Shown: positions 1 to 12,872, counted from the first letter of the stretch. The stretch is DNA of 64,000 nucleotides from Caprimulgus europaeus (GCA_907165065.1 OU015533.1:26242578-26306577); one strand, 5' to 3'. The notes: generated by a model from the letters alone, not told the origin. Program-made: numbers and translations.

Positions 1-1736
1 GTTTAATGCACACCTGTGGATTGTTTAAGTTTTCCCTGTTTTGTTTTTTTACAGAACAAATGTCATTTCTACAATTTCCTTAAATTTAATACTGTTCAGC
101 TCTTTCTCAAGTTGGAATGAGAGCATTGCATACGCTTACTCCAGAAGTTAATGTAGCTGGTTGCTTCAGGGCCAGTCCTGCTTTCATAACAAACCGCCTG
201 AGTCTTGCTACACTTTTTTTTCGCAGGACAAGGGCCAAGTTAGAGATAGTCTGGTGCTTTTGTTTCTGAGTAAAGCAAGTCAGACTTGCTGATCTAGAGA
301 ACTACAGTTACTCATTGAAAATGGTCTTCCAAAGCATGATTGAACACTTGTATCATCTGTCCAGAAAAGAAAGTGGTAGAATAAATTTAATCAGATTTTT
401 ATGACATAAAAACAGTTGTGGGGGAAATGAACCTTTGTCAGTGAAAATGAAAACAGTAAAACTTTTAGACTACGTTTCCCTCCCTTCACTTTCTGGCTTA
501 GAAATTTTTTAACATCTGTAAGTAACAAAGGTATACAGCTTTATAATACATACAGTTTAAAAAATAGACTCACTAATAGTTTTATAATTTAAGCTTTTAT
601 AGGTTACCAGTCACAATATTGATTATAAAAAAAGAGACTTGATCCCTTTAAATGATTTTTAAAATTACACTTAATTTTACACTTTACAGTCTCCCTTACT
701 ACCTGGTGTTTTTGGAGATAATGTAGCACTTCCATCAGTAAGATGGTCTGCTCATTTAATATATGAAAACTGAATGTTAAGTTTAAATATTAAAGCAATA
801 GAAGAAATGTTAAAGATTTAGATCTAAAGTTAGCCATCACTATATAGGTCCCTGTTTTTTGTATCACATAACCTTTAACCATGAATTGTCCACCCTACTT
901 TAAATATTTCTACAGATTCCTGAAGGTGACTTGAAGAACTGTGTATCCCAAATATCTCAACCTAGAAGCCAGTCTCTCTTGGTAGCTACAAGATAGCTTT
1001 AGAGTTCAGGTTATAAAGTGCAAAAGGGAATGAGAAACAGGGGATCTGGCAGGTGAATATGCCTAAGTCAGGTAACAGACTAATGCCAGGAGATGAAGTG
1101 CTGGAAATCACTGCTGAAGGTGACCAGAGTTTCTCATTATGTCATTGGACATGTGAGAAACAGCACAGATTGGCAAAGAAACAAGGGGCTATCACATCCG
1201 GGCTGGACATCCACAGTCTGCTCGCTGCTGACCATTAGTGCACTCGTGGGTGACGCGGTGCTCGTACACCACTCCAGTGACTTCCCAGTGAAGAGCAAGC
1301 TATGTATTTCACACCTTAACTGTGTTGCCTACAGATTTTACAGATACTTATATCATAAAATATTATGGTATAAAAATACAGGTTTTAATCCTAATTTTAA
1401 TGTATTTTGGTTTTGTATTGTACCTACAACTTCAGATGCCGAGGTGTACAAGTGGGATGCCTTGCTAATGTTGCCCCATCTTGCCTTCCTTGCAATTGGA
1501 TCCTTTACACTGAATTCCCATCCTTTTTTTTTTTGTTGGTTTGTCATGATTCTGTTCTTTTTTAATGTAGTTTTTTTTGTGTGTAAATTTTATATTTACT
1601 GAAGTAAAGGTTGTTTTTGTGTAAACATTTAAACTTTAAAAAAAGAAAAGAAGCTAATTTTGTTTCTCAAGTTCTCTCTGCTAAACCATGCAGTAGAAAG
1701 AAATTTGTATTGTTAAATAAATCAATTAGTTGTTAA
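1..1736 (+). other. Probable 3' untranslated region (end of an upstream gene)
   Basis: The stretch is T-rich with no coding signature, as vertebrate 3' UTRs often are. It ends in a canonical polyadenylation arrangement: AATAAA at 1716-1721, then a T/GT-rich element at about 1744-1757. Several TGTA motifs precede the signal. Cleavage would fall near 1735-1740. A splice-acceptor-like tract (T-run then ACAG) sits near 40-54, so the last exon could begin there or lie further left outside the window. The 169-codon open frame at 1093-1602 ends in a run of Phe/Val codons from T-tracts and looks like a by-product. I do not recognise the gene. The strand is inferred only from the signal orientation. 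Confidence 0.45.
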
Positions 1737-1757
1737 ATGAGAATGTTTGTCTGTTTT
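1716..1757 (+). terminator. Polyadenylation signal with GT-rich downstream element
   Basis: AATAAA lies at 1716-1721. A downstream TGTTTGTCTGTTTTC element begins about 22 bases after the hexamer, the usual spacing for CPSF and CstF recognition. Other AATAAA hexamers in this AT-rich window are expected by chance; this one stands out for its spacing and the UTR-like sequence before it. Confidence 0.5.
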
Positions 1758-3844
1758 CATGGGGAGGGGATAAGTCCCTGCTGGAAATATATCCAAAATA
1801 CCAGCTGCAAAGAGCATCTGGTGTTTTCAAACTATTTCCTTCCTGGCGGTACTGGGGTGAATACTGGACACTACTGAAGCACAGCACTGATCCTATTTTA
1901 TAGTTTTCAATTTTCAGTTCCATCTCCTTATCACCACCCACTGGGCTCTGTATTTGGGAAAAAGTGAATTGAAATTACATTTTTTTGAAAAGACCAGCTA
2001 AAAATATCACACATCCCTTCTTTCTCTCCAGTGTGGATGGGCTTTTCTTATTCCATTGTCTTTGAGTGGGGAACACAGGCAGCTGGCTGAGAAGGTGCCC
2101 AAACTGGGCGCCATGATCTCCTGGCACAAGCAGCACTCGTGTGGGGTCTGTCCCAGCCTTTGTGCTGTGACACTCCTGAGGAACAGAGAGGGCCAAACCA
2201 AATGGGCAAACACGGTCACATCTCTGCTTTTCAGCTGAGGTGGTGGGAACATTCCGAGCAAATATTTCATCATATCAAATGAGAAAGGATGGATGAATAT
2301 AACATATTAAATATAAATACATTAAATACATTGGAAAGGCAAATATATATCAGACTTGTTATTTCTATACTAACATGTTCTTGGTGAGCTGCTTCATGTT
2401 CTGTGATGTCTTAGCGATGTGTGGGGCGCCTTGTGTCGAGACAGCCTCACTTACTGGTCGATGTTGACTAGCGATCGTTCAAAGTCTATAGCGGGGAAGG
2501 GATATTTGCGGCCATGGGTATTGCAGAAAGTGAGACCAAGCTTCTCCCTTGCTTAACCTTCATGTGTGGGAACCAGAATTGTGGCCTCGCAGCATTGTCT
2601 CCACTTGCCTGCATCACAACAGGAGAACTGCAGGGCTTGGGCTGAGGGGCTCCATGCCAGCTGGGTGCAGCTTTGGGCTGCCACCATGGCTCCCCCATGG
2701 CCCTGCCCGGGTCACCACAGTGCTGGAGGGGAGGGAGCTGGACACTGCAGCAGCTTCTGCATTCATCTTGTGGTCTTTGGCCTTGGGGTTTTGTCTGCGT
2801 AGGCGCATGCTGCAAAGGAAGGCCTTGTGACTCCAGACTGAAGAGTGAATTTCAGCTTTCCTGCATTTTCTTCAGCAAAACTCAGCACTGGATATTTATG
2901 TGAAAGAAGGAAGGCCTGTGCAAACTGAACCAAAACAGCTTCAAAGGGCAGTGGCAGTAGCATGACTAAAATCAGATTTGATTCAGCCATAAGCCAGCAT
3001 TGTATTTCTGCAGCCCATGCTACAGCCAGGGAAACAGATGCGTGTGGGAACTCGGCGCTGTGTACAGTTTCCCTTCAGTCTGCGTGGTGGCACTGCCTGC
3101 ATTTGTATTTATTGTGTGGGCACTTCCGAGGCTGAACCGCTGCTCCCTTTCCCTCACTAACCACCCTGACTGAAAGTGGCTGGAGAGGATCCCAGGACGA
3201 CAGGAGAGATCGTGTAATAGAGCATGTGTTTTAAAAGGAACAGAAGTGAGACAACAGTGCAGCTGCTGTACTGCTGCCTGACCTTGCTGATGTCGACGAT
3301 AATTAGACACGTTCAACTGTAGCTTAGGTGGAAGAGCAGATAATGTACTTGGAAGATAATTGCTGGAACATTTGCAGCTCATAGGGGCTTTTGCTTTTCT
3401 ATCCTTCAAGAAGGAAACCCGCTTCAGCTTTCCTTCCTCCACCTTCCTGTGCACGTTTCGCTGGAGTGCAGTTACTGACTCTGTTGCTGGGCAGAACAGA
3501 AAGCATCCAACCTACTAGCAACAATTTGGGGCATCCTCAGAAATAAAACCTGGCAGGAATAGAGAGAATAAGAGGCATAGTGTGAAAAATACACAGATCT
3601 CATCCCCTTCTGGTGACTACATCTGAATGCAGGCTCTGTGTCTATAGGCATGTCAGATGTGGTGGGACCACGTGGAAAACAAATGCATGTGACTGTCTCT
3701 CTTTAATTGTTGCTGCTACTGCTCTTCTGCAGGTAGGTGCGGACAGCCCTATCTGTTTAGGGAGTATTGGGAAGCATTTTGTAACTTTGTTGCCCCAGAT
3801 GAACATCTCTGAACCATCCTAAACTGTTACCATTCACAACATCC
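1737..3844. other. Intergenic, unique-looking
   Basis: No gene or recognised repeat is seen. Composition is moderate, with a local CpG cluster at 2413-2512 (eight CpGs in about 100 bases) in an otherwise CpG-poor background. The open frames of 60-144 codons on both strands have no recognisable domains or repeats. Confidence 0.5.
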
Positions 3845-4510
3845 TTTTCTAGTGAATGCTACAGTTTAATTATGGACTGTGTGAAAAAATACTTTGTTTT
3901 GTGATTATTTCATGTAACCTGCTACGTGAACACTTCATTTTACGTCTTCTAGTTTTATACCATGAAAAATAATTAATAATTGCATCTGTTCTCCTCTTTG
4001 ATCCCATTTATGATTTTATGTACCATCATTATTATCAGCCTCTAGTAACATCTTTTTCCAGGCTGGAAAGTCATTTATTTAATCTCTCCCTGTATGGAAG
4101 ACACTGATTATTCTGGTCACCCTTGTCTGTACTTTTTGTAATTCTGCTCCAGCTAATTTAAAGGAACGAGAGCTGCATGCTGTACACAAAAGGTGAACTC
4201 AGTTCCTCTGGAATAATGTTTTCTGGGTTGGTCTGCTTGCCTAGCAATTGGTACTGCTCTGCCTTTTTGGCCATTGCTTATTGCTTAGCTGATGTCTTAA
4301 TCAAGCTGTGTTCAGAGATGCTGGAATCTTTTTTTCTGAGCAATAGCTAATTTAACCTTTTATGTAGGTCTAACAGATTTGTCTTTCTTAATATCTGCCA
4401 CTTATCACCAAATTCATCTGCGATCTTATCTCCCAGTTCTCAGTATCATTAAATCCTTTATGCCTTTTGACAGTCAGTTTTAGTTTAGTTTGCCTTGAAT
4501 ATTGACTCTG
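3845..4510 (-). mobile_element. Old CR1 LINE fragment, 3' part
   Basis: Read on the + strand, successive blocks follow the reverse complement of the amniote CR1 3' region. Near 3885-3990 there is the segment around ATACTTTGTTTTGTGATT. Around 4010-4100 is the TGATTTTATGTACC block, ending in TTTAATCTCTCC. At about 4110-4200 is TTCTGGTCACCCTTGTCTG, with GCTGTACAC and AAGGTG further on. Near 4395-4480 is the CACTTATCACC / TTCATCTG block. The order and spacing of the blocks match the family. Divergence is high with indels, so this is a dead, ancient copy with no reading frame. The ends are approximate. Confidence 0.8.
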
Positions 4511-5894
4511 TGTGTGCTGCATATGTGAGGGATGGGAGGTAACAGAAAAGTAATAGCAAAGTGCACTGGACAGGTCTGTCTGCCAAGAAGTGATGGGTCC
4601 CCAAGGACAAATTATCAGCTGGCTTCTGAATGGCACAAATGAAAGCAGCTGCCAACTGTTTTCATCAGGCTGGGCTTTGTCTCCCTCTACAGAACAAATG
4701 TCAGGTCATTATTTAAAGAGGAGCTCAGCGTGGGTAAATTTTCCAGAGTGCTGAATGAGCTGTCATCCCGGAGATATTACTTTTCTGGGATATCATATAG
4801 GTAGACAGAGATGAATCACAAATCCTGTGGGAGACCATTCCTCTGAATGTAGCAATTGGATGTATTCCTGTAGGATACGGCTGGGCTAGAGAGCTGCAGT
4901 CTAGTGATCGTTCACAGAGCCAGGCAGCAGCAGTGGGACTGGAAATGCAGAGGCGAGAAATGGGAGCAGAATGAAGCTGTTAAAGTCCAGCGGTGCATGG
5001 TGGCATTTCTTATACCGAGGAAGGCAGCATCTCACAGGCGTAGAAGTCTACGGTGGTGTTCATGTATTCCAGCATTTAAAACCCGCATACATTTGTGAAA
5101 ATCTGAACCAAGCTGGGACTCCCTTGACTGCATGCTAAATAAAGAGGTTGCCAGTACTTATGATTCCTAATTTGTAGGCAGTGGAATTAAAGTGACAAAT
5201 TATTTTAAACTTGTCAGTTTCTGAAAGGGAAATATTAATATGCTCTCCACTTTTCTGCCATTGCCTGGGTTTCCCTGTTAGCCATGAAGCTAATGTGCTG
5301 TCTTTTCACTGCTGAAATGATTAGTTATTATGTACAAGCAACATTTTTCATTCTATTCACTTCTGAGTGTTGCTGTTTCCAGCTGATCTTTTTCATAAGT
5401 ATGAATTTAATGAAAAACTAAAACCATTAAAGCATCATTTAAGCTTCATTTATTGATTTAGTTGATATTTTACTGTAAAATAACCTGAATTATATTTCTT
5501 AAACTAGGAGAGTAAGAATTAAATTGCATAGTACTTCTAAAAGATTATGTTGTTTATTAGCAGGTCTGTTGCCTAGTTCAGTACCTTACACAAGTAAATA
5601 ACGGACTTTAATACATTTTTCCTTTGCCTACTGCATAATATTTGATCAGAGCACTTATGAAAAAGAGGAAGTATTGTGGTGTTATGGTGGAGTGAGGAAG
5701 AAGGAAAATAAAAACCATCACATATATAAAAAACATTAAATGTCTGCACTTTGCATTAAAGTTCGAGCAAATCAAACTGAGCGCTGGCCTTTCTGGCTCA
5801 GCTCATTTCCTCAGGGAAATGCAGGAAACAAAATAAAATAAATAGCCAAATAAATACCAAGCCAAGCAGACGGCCACACGAAACACTGGAGAAG
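4511..5894. other. Intergenic, unique-looking
   Basis: AT-rich single-copy-looking DNA with no gene found. A TATATAAA string lies at 5723-5730, about 170 bases before CpG island 1; in AT-rich flanking DNA this may be chance. Confidence 0.45.
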
Positions 5895-6710
5895 TTCTCA
5901 GCGGAGCGAGCTCTTTCAAAGCGGGCGGCGGCGGTTCCCGCAGAGCCGCCCGCAGGTGCCCGCTCTTTGGCAGGGAGCGGCACCCCGGGCGGAGCCGCTC
6001 CCGCAGCCCCTCGGGACCCTCCGCAGCAGAGCGGGCGGGCGGCCCAGCTCTGCCCGCCCGGCGGAGCGGCTGGGGCCCGGTGCCAGCAGCTCTCCGGCGG
6101 TGCGGACCTCTTCTCCCAACGCAGCTGGGTCACGGGCGGCCCGGTCTGCTCCTCAGCGTTCCCCTCCGCTCAGAGGGACCCGGCTTGCGCCGGTGCGTTA
6201 CCGCGGGGCGCCGGAGGCGTTTAGGAGGGGCCGAGCCGGCCGTCCCGTTCCGGCAGCGCGGCCCGGCTGTCCGGAGCCCGAGCTGGCCCGCCCGAGCGGT
6301 GCCTCGGCCCCGCGGCTGCGCGGCGGACTGCGCTCCGCTAGGTGTCGCTGCCGCACCGGGCACCGCCGCCCTCCGCCCCTGCGCGGGGCCGGGACCGCGG
6401 GAGCCGCGGGGACGCAACGGGGACCCCCCCAACCAGCTGGGGGCCCGCACACACAGCCCGGGGCTGGCCTCCGAGCTGGGTCACTCCACGCTTCAAAGCC
6501 CCGGAGCTGTGGGGCTCGGCGGCGCGCAGCGGGCTGGAGCTGGGTGCGGAGCAACGGGGACTGCAGCGCGCGGACACCAGCACCGCACGGGACCGGCGGG
6601 CGGGATCCTGCAGGCGGGGGCCTTCCCTCCCGGGGGTGCGGCAGCGGGACAGCTCACTGCCGCCTTCTGCTCCACGGCTGCGGCCCTGCACTCTAAGGAC
6701 GGACAATGTG
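5895..6710. promoter_or_regulatory. CpG island 1 (candidate promoter)
   Basis: GC content and CpG density jump abruptly at about 5895 and fall again by about 6710. Repeated GGGCGG boxes occur (near 5922, 5986 and 6032), with an E2F-like TTCCCGC near 5935. In birds, unmethylated islands of this size usually mark transcription start regions. No coding exon could be assigned. The overlapping 246- and 249-codon open frames here are Arg/Pro/Gly/Ala-rich in every frame and on both strands, as expected of CG-rich DNA. The transcribed direction cannot be told. The 3'-UTR-like region 4 kb to the left runs on the + strand, so this island may start the next gene or a noncoding RNA. Confidence 0.75.
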
Positions 6711-9700
6711 CTGGGAAGTTTTTTTTCACCCCCCAAATAGTTAAAAAATCAGAAACTGCAACAGATTATCTGAGAGAGGTGCTGCCAGCCCAGGGCTCCG
6801 TCTCTCCCAAGGTCATTAAGCTACTTTAAGCTCCACAAAATAAAATATCACTTACACAACCCCAACAGTCCAGGAGGGCTTTCTCTCAGAAAGTGAGACC
6901 ATCCATTTAGAACAGTGATGCTGCACTTAAATGTCACAAGAAGAGGCGGTTAGAGAAAACAAATATGCAAGTTAAGGAGAACTTTCAAAGTTCATCCTTT
7001 GCAGACGGGTAGATTTAGTCCAGATGGACTGAAATACCATGTTTAGTTTCTATTTTCTTTGTTTGATTAAATATTAGGGTCCTGGCATCAGAAAGTTCTT
7101 TTTCCTCTTTTCATGGGCCATGTTCATTCACAAGCCCCAGCCCCGGACCCGGCCGCGCAAACAGCTGCTTTTCTGTCTCCAACAAAGGCTCCTGACGGCA
7201 CTGCTCCCTTTTCTCCCTTGCACGGTCAGTTCTGCTGTTGAGGTCGCAGAGGAGTTGAGCCAAACCCGTGGCAGTGTGGGGGACTACTGCTCCCTCTGCA
7301 AGCCAGCAAGACTTCTCCTGGCCCTTGACTTGTATTTTGCCACTTGAAAGGTGACCTCAGCTAAATGTTGTAAATCAGGTGAAGCTGACAGAGGTGCCTT
7401 GTGACTTTCTCAGCCTTTCAGCTTCGGTGATACACTTGCCTACTCAGCCACAGGGCACTAACGCTCTTCCTTTTACCCCTCCAGCAGCAGCTCCCCAGCG
7501 TAACAACTGGAATTGTGCTGCTCTGGCACTGTCTGCTTAAAAATGATGTATGGACAAATATTTTAAATTTACCAAATTGCTAATGATGTTCAAAGGTTTT
7601 AATTGAGTGATTAAACCAGCCATTGATTTTTCAGGCCTCAACCTACACTGTAATTCAGACCCTCAGCAAAGGAAGTCACGCACAATCAGATTTAGCCCAC
7701 ATTCAAAGTGAGGCCCATGCAATTATCACCGCAAACATCAGGTATTGTGTTTGCCTTACTAACTTACAGTAGGAGCCTGTAGTGAAGCTGTAAAATAGCA
7801 GTCGCCTTAAGATGTTTCCCGTGGCAGAGTTTTTATTAAAGACATTTACAGAGCCATAAACTGCAAAGAGGGATGGTTCATAAAAATTGCTGAGGTTTGT
7901 GCTTTGAATGTTCAGTAGGTCTGCAAACGTGCTGGAAATCCTACAAAATTACTGCCCAGTCCCACAAGACTGCACTGGGAGGAACCAGTACTTCCTGACT
8001 GTGGACTTTTTAGGCATTTAACAGTTTAAACAGTCAGCAGCGGTGCTTGGAAAACTGGTTGAAAATGGCCAGGCTTTTCCAAACAGGAGAGGATTCAGAA
8101 TAGGAGTTTGGTGCAGGGCAGCACCATGGGGAGCTCCCATGGCAATAAGTCCTCATCTCAGTTACTTCATGACCCATCTGCCCCATCCATCACAGTGATG
8201 CTCCCTACAGGCAGTTGCTACTTCATGAGGGACCTTTTTGCTCACTCCCTCGGGGTGGTGGACCTTCTAGCTGCTGTTCAGTCCAGTTGGCCTTTAGGAA
8301 CTTTCAAAATTCCATATAGAGGGGGAACTACAAAATGAGGAAGTACATTTTGTGACCCAACCCAATTTATTTTTATAATAGCAGTCATCCAGAGCTGAGG
8401 AACATTTGCCATACAGTAAAATAAAAACCCTCACAAAACAAGAATCATCAGAGAAGTTCATTTGAGAGCAATTTGAAAGTGTAGCGACAAGCTCGTCCTT
8501 GGTATTCAACCCTCAGCTCTTCAGAAGAAGGGAGTGGATGAGGTCTTTGCAGTGCCGAGACTCAGGCATTTGGGAAATATGAAGCTCTGGAAAAGGGAAG
8601 GTTTAAAAGTCCCCACAGATACTACCTGCTCCAACCTGCTAGAGCTCTTTTGCTGTGAAGATCTGGTTGTCTCTTGGAATCTAAGATTTAAGATTTTTGT
8701 GTTTTCATTGCAGGTAACTGAGGGAGCTGTTGACTTAGCTCTTTTCAGGTCTTGTCCCCATTTTATTTTCTGCCTGAAGCTTACAGTAGTTCTTGCTTTC
8801 CCACTTTTGTTGCTGTAAAACTGACTCTGCCGTTCCTGGACATTATTATGGGTGTATTGGGAAAGCGGCTTTCAGAGCTGCTTCTGCTGGTCTAAGAACA
8901 ACCAACTTACTGTAGCAAGTGACAAGCAGACTGCAAGCACCAGATGAGTACACCTTCCTCATGGTGTTCGCACTATGCACCAGTACAAAAGATTTTTCTC
9001 CCAAGATCATCCTTACAAACCTTGCTACTACTTTCTTTTCCTTCCACTTTAAGGATTTTTAAAAGAAGGAGTAATTTCCTTCATTGTGTTATTATGAAAA
9101 ACTGACTAATGTGAATGTAGGGGTTCAGTCTTGAATTAATATAAGGTTAACACTCATGGCAGCTGAGTGATGGGGAAGCAGAAGCGGCTCTGACTTATGC
9201 TGGCTTCCAGAAGTTCCCTGGGGGACATCACACTGGCAAGAATTATTGCCTGAAGGGCAATTACATTGGCAAGCATCAGCTGCAGCACCATGCACCCTAC
9301 TTTCTCACCTCATCATGCCAATTCATGCCGCCAGCTTTGTTCTGACACCCATCCTCTATCACAGGAGCAGGTGGCAAGGAGCCAGCTACGCTCAGCGTGG
9401 GGTCTCTGCTCCTCAGAGAGCCAGTAACCATGGGCCAGCTCAGCCTGCCACTGTGGCTGCAAAAATCCAACACAATGCAAAGGGCAGAAATAAAGCCGGA
9501 CTGAATAAAACCCCAAAGCTTGGACCAGTGTAAAGGACTTCTCTGGGAAACAAGAGGAGCAAGACAGTGGGAGTGAAGGAAACAAAACTGACCTGCTGGA
9601 GCTAGGCCTGTCTGGTGGCAAATGAACAGATGGACAGCTCTACTCATCCTTCTCCTAGGGAGAGGGATGGCAATTTGTCTGTGAGACAAAAGACATGGAT

Positions 9701-10539
9701 GGGAAGGTGAAGATTTCCCTATCCCGGCTGCTGTGCCTGCTGCCTTCTGAGACAGCCATGATCCCACTGGACCTTCATTTTTCTTATCCCATTAGGGTTA
9801 GGGATGGAGTTAGGAGACAGACAAAGCCTGGTGCTGGGTTGGAGTGCTGCTGGATGGAGGCCACCAAAGGAGTCTGTGCTGCCCAAAGACTGATCCCCAG
9901 ATAAGTTCATCCTCTGGGCCATGGCTGGGAGTCCCAAGCTCAGCCTGAGCCCCCGACAAGGACTAGGGTTAGGGATGAAGCTGGTTCTGGAACTAGCATT
10001 TCTTATTTAATAACACAGTAAATGATGGGAGGACAGGAAGCCAAAGATTGAGCAGCTACAGAAAGCACCCATAAATGAAAAAGAGAAGCACTGCAGCCCT
10101 ACTCGCTGCTACATTTGCAGAGCTAGCCTGTAACAGAGCCCAAAATATACTTCTGTTCAGCATCCATACTGAGGCTCCAGAAACCAAGACTTATTTGGAA
10201 AAAGAAAACAAAATAATAACTACGTGAAAATGCAGAAGCCTGTTACCAGTACACTAGGAGTACATTCAAAGGTGTAAAATCATTATCAGCAGGATGGAAA
10301 GCATCTAAAGAAACCTATTTCTGTTGAGAAAGCATATTGGGTCTCAGAGCCAAGCTCTTATCAGGAAAGATTTTCAAAGATATGAAAAAAGAAGCTAGCT
10401 ACAGGATAAGGGAAGCTATTAAAGGCAAGCAAGCAATAGAGGGCTGAATACTAAGGAGACAAAGCTTGCTGCTGATCTGCAGTTATTCAAAGCGGTTAAG
10501 AGGAAACCTGACTGTGAAGAACTATCAAAATAACTTACA
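6711..10539. other. Intergenic, unique-looking
   Basis: No gene is supported. A small CpG-rich patch lies at about 7136-7160. The stretch around 7540-7900 is AT-rich and reads like conserved noncoding DNA, with several TAAT-type homeodomain cores. Two TTAGGG-like doublets occur at 9792-9803 and 9963-9974. The rest shows no recognised repeat. Confidence 0.4.
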
Positions 10540-10680
10540 GTGACCAGGATTTAATGCAGCCAATAAAATTCAATGTATTTAAATGTAAAGTGATAAGCAA
10601 GAGGAAAAGTCTGACATCATGTACATGATGGGATCTGAGCTCCTGCTTGACATCCAAGAGTGGTGCCTGGGACTGATTGC
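10540..10680 (+). mobile_element. Old CR1 LINE fragment, reverse-transcriptase 3' region
   Basis: The segment with AAATTCAATG, then AAATGTAAAGTGAT, followed by ATGATGGGATCTGAGCTCC, follows the order of the CR1 region just before its 3' UTR, where the family has AAATTCAATGTTGATAAATG and a similar ATGATGGG block. The copy is strongly diverged and has no open frame. The borders are uncertain; further weak similarity may extend to the left. Confidence 0.55.
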
Positions 10681-12822
10681 TTACTGTATTATCCTATGCC
10701 AGGATAAAGCAAGGACAGCCCAGTTTCAAAACAAATGAAAGACAATAAATATCGCTCAGAGCACTGAGGAAACATGTTAGGAAACTCCTTTCCTCAAAGA
10801 TGTTGTTGGGAATGCTGGAAGTCTATGTGGAATTAGAAAAAGTCAAAGAACAAAATATTCCCTGACACCTATGTCTGGTTATGGCAGCTTTGAAACAGAG
10901 ATTCTTTTTTTTTTCAGAAAAAGTATTAATGTGAGCTGTGAGTACATACCTGACTTTGCCTTGTAGTTAAAGCTGGACAGCTGCCATCAGCTGCTGCCAT
11001 ATGTCCACCAGTTCAATTCAGAGCAAAACTTACAGGTGCAGCAGTGACAGATTGGACCCAAGATCTGAGATTGATGTCACTTAGGCTTTTATTGCAAATC
11101 TGGGAATTACAGTTCTTTGTTTATCTCTCTGACTTCCTCAAAAGATGCAACAAAGAAAGAAGGATTTTTAATCCTATTAATTTTCTCCTATCTAATGAAA
11201 GTAAGGGTGGTCCTTAGCCTGTACATTAACATCAAGAAGAAGGCTTCTGAAATCAAGTAATATTCTGATAATAGATGGACATCATAAACTTTGTAATATA
11301 AACTTGGGTATTTCAGATTAAATATTCTCCTTCAGATTCTTCCAATGATCCTGTAGGTGGATCAGTATTGTTATGTCATGCCAACCCCAATGTGTACTTC
11401 AATCAGTCCCATACTTTCATCTTCTACAAAGTCATAATTACATTCAACCCACTTACAAATCTGTGCCAAGGGTCTGGGATACCTCAGGCTGTATTGAGAC
11501 CAGTGCTCCGAGGTACTGATCTATACATCCTCCACTTCAGTATTTCGCAGCAGTTTCAGAAAAAAGCCACAGTGAAGAACAAGAAACAAATTACATGCTG
11601 GGCTGATCTAAAAGGCAGATCAGGTATTTCAGGACAGGAGCTGTTGCACAGGTGGGAATGATACTAACAAAGAAATGAAATTAAAACATGGTGTTCCTCA
11701 ACACCAGAGACTCTTGCTGTCCATGTAGGGAACACTCTTGGCTCCCTACAAAATTAGGGACAGCAGTGGGTTACTTCTCTGTCTTACAGTAAAACCCATC
11801 TTTTTTTTCCCCCTGAATTCAGTTACATGGTCCTTCTTTTTTCCATGCTGGATACCACCCCACACTGTAACTCAAATTACGCACTGCCCTGTGTCAAAAC
11901 CACACAAAACCAAGGCACCCATCCCTCATAAGTTGCTAGGTAAGTCCTTGTGGTGATTTGAGCTGCTGCTGCTTCCAGGAACGGCCTGTGTCAAGTACTA
12001 TCTATCCTTTCCTGTTCTTCTATCCCGAGTGCAACAACTGACAATGACTGGCATTAAAAGCAGAGAAAGAGTACTTCCTGTGAGAAGAGCTGCTAGTAGA
12101 GAAAAAGTCTCCCAAAACCTGTAGATTTCCAGAACATGCCTTGACTCTTTCTAGTAGCTGAAATTGGGGAGTTACAATAGCAATTAAAAATGAACAAACA
12201 ACAAGACAATCTGCCAAATCTATGGCTCTCAAACTGGCAAAGAAACACTCCATTTAATGAACACACAATGCATAGTTTCATCATGAATCTAAATTAAGAG
12301 CATCTTCCCAAACACCAAGTCAGCATGACAAATGTGAAGTTGTGATTCCTGACACCCAGCTCCAGGCAGGGCTGTTTTGCTCTGCCTCTGAAAAGGGAAA
12401 TTAGAAAAAGAGAAAAGATCTTTCAGTGGGGGAAGTTGCCAGCAGCTGCAGGCTGATGCAAAGAGTGACTCAGGCAGCGGTTGCAGCAAGCAGGCTCTGG
12501 TTCCCAAAAAAATGAGTTCCCAAGAGACTGAGAGCTGAAAAGTATCTCAAAGCTTCTATGTCCCTGTGGGAAACACAAAGAGCAGAGCAGCACGCTACTC
12601 AAACGCCTCTCCTCTCTGCAGACAGCCCCAGCCTCACTGTGCCTGGCCTTGGGACTGGCTGGCGCCCCAGTATGGGTGCCATGTGGCAAGGTGGGCTTGC
12701 TCAGAGATGAGTAGGGACAAACAAGCCCTGCTGAGGGACTGACCACACAAAGTGGAGTTGTTCTATGGCCCTGTACAGTTTCTCACCGTGCTCTGCAATC
12801 TGACAGTATCTTTAGTTCAGCT

Positions 12823-12872
12823 TGCTTTCTTTCCTTCTTTCTTCCTTTCTCTCTCTCTCTTTCTTTCTTTCT
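12823..12872. repeat. Polypyrimidine (TTTC/TC)n low-complexity tract
   Basis: About 50 bases of almost pure C/T, with imperfect CTTT and CT units (TTTCTTTCC, then CTCTCTCTCT, then TTTCTTTC). Confidence 0.85.

Noticed and set aside
1093-1602. 169-codon open frame
   Set aside because: It runs through 3'-UTR-like T-rich DNA and ends in repeated Phe/Val codons, with no recognisable protein.
3020-3454. 144-codon - strand open frame
   Set aside because: No recognisable features; overlapping frames look equally random.
5723-5730. TATA box driving CpG island 1
   Set aside because: About 170 bases from the island in AT-rich DNA; CpG-island promoters usually lack TATA, so chance is likely.
5956-6829. 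Overlapping open frames of 246 and 249 codons
   Set aside because: Both lie in a CpG island where stop codons are rare. Open frames occur in several phases on both strands, with Arg/Pro/Gly/Ala composition and no domain.
9297-9767. 156-codon - strand open frame
   Set aside because: No domain, signal or splice context; length is plausible by chance in moderately GC-rich DNA.
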